The notes beneath the pieces were generated by a model. It was not told the origin of the DNA, made no database searches, and was given only the letters and a program-made list of their open reading frames with translations. This document shows, in pieces, positions 60,858 through 64,000 of a stretch of DNA of 64,000 nt; within the stretch, counting starts at the first letter, position 1; every line of letters begins with the position of its first letter. This DNA is from Rhizobium sp. Root1334 (GTDB taxonomy: Bacteria; Pseudomonadota; Alphaproteobacteria; Rhizobiales; Rhizobiaceae), in the NCBI RefSeq assembly GCF_001426665.1, contig NZ_LMEY01000001.1, positions 933,000-996,999 on the forward strand. The letters are read 5' to 3'. The position numbers and the translations under genes are program-made.

Positions 60858-62057
60858 TCAGGCCGATGCCTGTCGTCGCTCCGCTGTCAGCTGTTCGGCG
60901 GCGCGCTCGAGACGCGCCAGGCCTTCACGGGCTTCCTCGGCCGTCGTCACCAGTGGCGGCAGCAGGCGGATAACGTTTTCGCCCGCTGGTACCGCCAGCA
61001 GCCGTTCGGCACGGATGGCCTTCAGGAGATCGGCAGACGGCACCTTGGCCTTGATGCCGAGCATCAGGCCCTCGCCACGGATTTCCTCAATAATCTCGGG
61101 GAAACGATCGGCAAGTGAAGCAAGCCCCTGGCGGAAGACCAGCGAGACATCGCGGACGTGCTGGAGAAAATCATCGGCCATGATGACATCCATCACGGCA
61201 TTGCCGACAGCCATGGCCAGCGGATTGCCGCCATAGGTCGAGCCGTGGGTGCCCGCGACCATGCCGGAGGCTGCCTCTGCCGTGGCAAGGCAGGCGCCGA
61301 GCGGGAAGCCACCGCCGATACCCTTGGCAACCGCCATGATATCCGGCGTTACGCCCGCCCATTCATAGGCAAAAAGCTTGCCAGTGCGGCCGACACCGGA
61401 CTGGACCTCATCGAGGATGAGCAGCAGGCCATACTCGTCACAGAGCGCACGCAGTTCCTGCAGGAATTCCTTCGAAACGGTGCGGATACCACCCTCACCC
61501 TGGATCGGCTCGATCAGGATCGCGGCAGTCTCTTCGCTGATGGCAGCCTTCAGGGCGCCCATGTCGCCAAACGGCACCTGATAGAAACCCGGCGCCTTGG
61601 GGCCGAAGCCTTCCAGGTACTTCGCCTGCCCACCGGCAGCGATGGTCGCCAGTGTGCGGCCGTGGAACGCGCCTTCAAAGGTAATGATGTGGAATTTTTC
61701 AGGCTGACCCTTGGCGAAATGATAGCGCCGCGCCGTCTTGATCGCGCATTCGAGCGCTTCTGCACCGGAATTGGTGAAGAACACCTTGTCGGCGAACGTC
61801 GCTTCCGTCAGGCGGCGGCTGAGGCTTTCCTGGCCGGGGACTTCATAGAGATTTGACAGGTGCCAGACCTTGTCCGCCTGCTCCTTCAATGCCGATACAA
61901 GATGCGGATGTGCATGACCGAGCGAATTGACCGCCACACCGGCGGCGAAATCGAGATAACGGGTGCCGTCCTCAGCAATCAGCCAGACGCCTTCGCCGCG
62001 CTCAAACCGCAAGGGTGCGCGTGCATATGTGTCATAAAGCGGCGTGGCATCGGCCAT
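60858..62057 (-). CDS. argD: acetylornithine aminotransferase
   Basis: 399 residues of class III aminotransferase. [32 protein letters not shown] at the start, [42 protein letters not shown] and the lysine motif [13 protein letters not shown] near residue 247 are clear. It makes N-acetylornithine in arginine synthesis. GAGGAG lies before the ATG. First gene of the argD-argF operon, with a strong promoter about 100 bp upstream. Confidence 0.95.
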   Translation of the reverse strand: MADATPLYDTYARAPLRFERGEGVWLIAEDGTRYLDFAAGVAVNSLGHAHPHLVSALKEQADKVWHLSNLYEVPGQESLSRRLTEATFADKVFFTNSGAEALECAIKTARRYHFAKGQPEKFHIITFEGAFHGRTLATIAAGGQAKYLEGFGPKAPGFYQVPFGDMGALKAAISEETAAILIEPIQGEGGIRTVSKEFLQELRALCDEYGLLLILDEVQSGVGRTGKLFAYEWAGVTPDIMAVAKGIGGGFPLGACLATAEAASGMVAGTHGSTYGGNPLAMAVGNAVMDVIMADDFLQHVRDVSLVFRQGLASLADRFPEIIEEIRGEGLMLGIKAKVPSADLLKAIRAERLLAVPAGENVIRLLPPLVTTAEEAREGLARLERAAEQLTAERRQASA

Positions 62058-62140
62058 GGCGCATGTCTCCTCAAACCATCACGGCCATTGTATAAACGGC
62101 GCCGTCAACAAGGCTGTGACCAGCCCATAAAAAATCAAAA

Positions 62141-62192
62141 TGCCGCCTTTCGGCGGCAATGGCACTATCTTCACTTCGCAATGCGATGTCAA
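62141..62192 (-). promoter_or_regulatory. argD promoter and 5'-end hairpin
   Basis: On the minus strand, TTGACA (62187-62192), a 17-bp spacer, and GATAGT (62164-62169) form a near-consensus sigma-70 promoter. The predicted start falls just ahead of the hairpin TGCCGCC-GAAA-GGCGGCA (62141-62158), which then begins the leader and is followed by TTTTGATTTTTT. It may stabilise the mRNA or cause early termination. Confidence 0.65.
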
Positions 62193-62307
62193 CAAAAGCC
62201 CATGATTTCCAGCAATTCGCGGATATACAGCGGCCGCAAATTTTTTAGCCGGATACCCTTGCAAAAATGCCACGCATCGCAAGCAAGTTGGGGAAAACTC
62301 GGAAATC

Positions 62308-62373
62308 GATTCGGTGGGATTCTCCGGACTCTTGTCAGGGAGTCCCACGGGCTCTACGTTAAGAAATAATTAC
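62308..62373 (+). promoter_or_regulatory. GANTC cluster and CtrA-like box upstream of gcrA
   Basis: Four GANTC sites lie in 37 bp: GATTC 62308, GATTC 62318, GACTC 62327, GAGTC 62340. A fifth, GATTC, is at 62452. A CtrA-like TTAA-N7-TTAC is at 62359-62373. TTGTCA (62332-62337) with TACGTT 17 bp later could be a weak sigma-70 promoter with the fourth GANTC inside. The rest of the 62058-62490 gap holds the argD promoter on the other strand. Confidence 0.6.
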
Positions 62374-62490
62374 TAGAACGCATGCGGCGGACCTAGTCAC
62401 CAAAAGTGTTATCGCGTTTCAGCCTCGGGTTACACCCAGGGCTCGGTGGAGGATTCGACCATCACCAACGCTGGGAATGGAGACAAGACC

Positions 62491-63024
62491 ATGAACTGGA
62501 CTGACGAGCGGGTCGAAAAACTCAAGAAATTGTGGGCCGAAGGCTTGAGCGCGAGCCAGATCGCAGCACAGCTCGGCGGCGTCAGCCGTAATGCCGTCAT
62601 CGGCAAGGTTCACCGTCTCTGCCTGCCCGGCCGCGCAAAGGCTGGTGGCAGCACGGCAACGGCCCGCGTCAAGCGCCCGGCACCTTCCGCCGCACCACGC
62701 GCACCGAACTATACCGCATCGCGCATCACCGCCACCCGCACAGTGACCCGCACCACCGGTGCGACCGTCATGAAGGAAGAGGTGGAAATCGACGCGATCG
62801 AGAATCTGGAGACAGCACCGGCTGGCAACAACGTTGTTATTCCGATGTCTCGCCGTCTGGTCCTGACCGAGCTGACCGACCGTACCTGCAAGTGGCCGAT
62901 CGGCGATCCGATGAAGGACGAGTTTCACTTCTGCGGCAACGATTCCCCGGACACTTCGCCGTACTGCACCTTCCACGCCAAGCTGGCCTACCAGCCGTCC
63001 GGCGAGCGCCGCCGGGCACGCTAA
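62491..63024 (+). CDS. gcrA: GcrA cell-cycle regulator
   Basis: 177 residues. The N-terminal DNA-binding domain WTDERVEKLKKLWAEGLSASQIAAQLGG, VSRNAVIGKVHRL, and the C-terminal sigma-70-interacting domain (RTCKWPIGDPMKDEFHFCGN, SPYCTFHAKLAYQP) are unmistakable. GcrA is an alphaproteobacterial regulator that binds methylated GANTC sites and acts on sigma-70 promoters to control the cell cycle. The ATG at 62491 follows GGAG; the frame opens at 62446. The upstream GANTC cluster suggests methylation-linked self-control. Confidence 0.95.
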   Translation: MNWTDERVEKLKKLWAEGLSASQIAAQLGGVSRNAVIGKVHRLCLPGRAKAGGSTATARVKRPAPSAAPRAPNYTASRITATRTVTRTTGATVMKEEVEIDAIENLETAPAGNNVVIPMSRRLVLTELTDRTCKWPIGDPMKDEFHFCGNDSPDTSPYCTFHAKLAYQPSGERRRAR

Positions 63025-63037
63025 GGCCGGATCGGCC

Positions 63038-63415
63038 GTGCGTTTTGTCAATCCCATCCCGTTTGTACGGGATATCAGCATCTCGAAAATCTTCTATAGC
63101 GAGATGCTGGGATTGGCAGTCAGCCGTGATTTCGGCAATTTCGTCTTATTTGAAACGGGATTTGCCATCCATGATGGCAAATCCCTCGAAACGACGGTCT
63201 GGGGACAGCCGTCAGACGTTTCCGGGCCGTACGGCCGTCAAAATATCCTGCTCTATTTCGAACATGATGATCTGGATGCGCTTTTCGGGCGCATCGGCAG
63301 CCTTGTAAACCTCATCCACCCCATCGAGACGCAGGCTTGGGGCCAGAGGGTTTTCCGCTTCTACGATCCGGATGGTCACGCCATCGAGATTGGAGAACCG
63401 CTCGGCAACGCCTGA
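63038..63415 (+). CDS. VOC family protein (glyoxalase-like)
   Basis: 125 residues. NPIPFVRDISISKIFYSEMLGLAVSRDFGNFVLFE at the start and the end VFRFYDPDGHAIEIGEPLG match a single-domain vicinal oxygen chelate protein; the H and E in DGHAIEIGE would bind metal. Substrate unknown. A GTG start lies 13 bp after the gcrA stop, so it may be co-transcribed with gcrA, but nothing links their functions. It is convergent with phoB. Confidence 0.83.
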   Translation: MRFVNPIPFVRDISISKIFYSEMLGLAVSRDFGNFVLFETGFAIHDGKSLETTVWGQPSDVSGPYGRQNILLYFEHDDLDALFGRIGSLVNLIHPIETQAWGQRVFRFYDPDGHAIEIGEPLGNA

Positions 63416-63435
63416 CGGTTCTTTCCTGTACGATT

Positions 63436-64000
63436 TCAGCTTTCCAGGGAATAGCCCGCGCCGCGCACTGTACGGATCACGTCCTGCATATTGGAAAAGT
63501 TCAATGCTTTGCGCAGGCGGCCGACATGGACGTCGACGGTGCGTTCATCGACATAGATATCGTGGCCCCAGACGCCATCCAGCAGCTGTGAACGCGAAAA
63601 GACCCGGCCCGGCGATGCCATGAAGAATTCCAAGAGACGGAACTCCGTCGGCCCGAGACGGACCTCGCGCGTCTTGCGGTGGACACGGTGGGTTTCGCGG
63701 TCGAGTTCGATATCGCCGCACTTCAGCAGCGTCGACAGCACTTCCGGCTTGGCGCGGCGCAACATCGCCTTCACCCGCGCCATCAGTTCCGGCGTCGAGA
63801 ACGGCTTGACGACGTAATCGTCGGCGCCCGTAGCCAGACCGCGAACACGCTCACTCTCTTCGCCACGCGCTGTCAGCATGATGATCGGTAGCCGTTCGGT
63901 TTCCGGACGCTGGCGCAGCCGGCGGCACAGTTCGATCCCGGAAACACCCGGCAACATCCAATCGAGGATCAGGAGATCGGGCAGACGTTCCTGCAGGCGC
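63436..64000 (-). CDS. phoB: phosphate regulon response regulator PhoB, N-terminal part outside the window
   Basis: Partial gene: the last 188 codons are present and the frame runs off the right edge. The visible receiver has LLILDWMLPGVSGIEL with the phospho-Asp, PIIMLTARGEESERVRGL and the Lys of DDYVVKPFS; the OmpR-type winged helix follows (LGPTEFRLLEFFMASPGRVFSR, DERTVDVHVGRLRKAL). PhoB activates phosphate-starvation genes. The rest of the gene and usual neighbours (phoU, pst) lie to the right. Confidence 0.93.
   Translation of the reverse strand, partial: RLQERLPDLLILDWMLPGVSGIELCRRLRQRPETERLPIIMLTARGEESERVRGLATGADDYVVKPFSTPELMARVKAMLRRAKPEVLSTLLKCGDIELDRETHRVHRKTREVRLGPTEFRLLEFFMASPGRVFSRSQLLDGVWGHDIYVDERTVDVHVGRLRKALNFSNMQDVIRTVRGAGYSLES

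Noticed and set aside
61860-62369. Plus-strand frame of 169 codons across the argD start and its promoter
   Set aside because: It overlaps argD antisense and the promoter/GANTC region, with no family match.
1-64000. CRISPR array, prophage, transposon or integrative element
   Set aside because: No direct-repeat/spacer pattern, no transposase, integrase or phage structural gene was seen. The S24 repressor stands alone.

Overview
The window reads as a chromosomal segment of an alphaproteobacterium of the Rhizobiaceae (Rhizobium/Agrobacterium group). Pointers are a GcrA cell-cycle regulator, a PodJ-like polarity protein, a SAM-II riboswitch ahead of metZ, a GTG/TTG-tolerant GC-rich coding style, GANTC (CcrM-type) sites, and rhizobial-type intergenic palindromic mosaic repeats. 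No phage, transposon, integron or CRISPR array is visible; nearly all of the sequence is coding and the genes look like stable core or near-core genes. The species cannot be named from the sequence alone.

Layout. 1-8.0 kb is a surface-polysaccharide region on the minus strand: a truncated SAM methyltransferase, a WbqC-family protein, a family 2 glycosyltransferase, then (after a plus-strand chorismate mutase) a tight operon rfbF-rfbG-rfbC-C-methyltransferase that should make a CDP-linked 6-deoxy, probably C-methylated, sugar, with galE upstream. 8.1-18.5 kb holds an aminotransferase, MscL, a very large transporter-type hybrid sensor kinase with a convergent NarL-type regulator, a DUF952/PyrD pair, a MATE exporter and two small envelope proteins. 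18.7-23.5 kb carries a TPR methyltransferase, two paralogous YitT membrane proteins flanking an Rrf2 regulator/AhpD-like operon, a TetR/VOC divergent pair, and an unassigned structured RNA candidate with its own terminator.

24-32 kb contains the Lhr-type helicase and PdeM of the ligase-associated DNA repair module (ligase and exonuclease absent here), a DHFR-like protein, an HxlR regulator divergent from an MFS exporter with two tandem operator-like dyads, a stand-alone RAM-domain protein and a TauE/TIGR02186 pair. 32.2-36.2 kb is the 1335-residue PodJ-like protein. 36.6-42.2 kb is a fatty-acid beta-oxidation block (acyl-CoA dehydrogenase, thiolase, FadB-type multifunctional enzyme) with palindromic mosaic repeats in its gaps.

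42.4-54.7 kb includes a Tim44-like protein, the mntH/mntR divergent manganese pair, two transporters, an S24-type repressor followed by a nuclease-like and a TerB-like protein, a sterol-desaturase-type hydroxylase, a solute-binding protein and a membrane glycosyltransferase with an N-terminal T2SSE_N/MshEN-like domain. 54.8-64 kb is housekeeping: tRNA-Gly(CCC), dCTP deaminase, the SAM-II riboswitch with metZ, a CDP-alcohol phosphatidyltransferase, apaG, hslO, argD-argF, gcrA with a striking cluster of GANTC sites upstream, a VOC protein and the C-terminal part of phoB.

The most interesting non-coding signals are the multi-helix RNA candidate at 20455-20657, the four GANTC sites in 37 bp ahead of gcrA, the matched operator dyads next to local regulators (Rrf2, TetR, HxlR), and the three-way-junction palindrome at the 3' end of podJ. 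All functional statements are from reading motifs and gene order; no database search was run.
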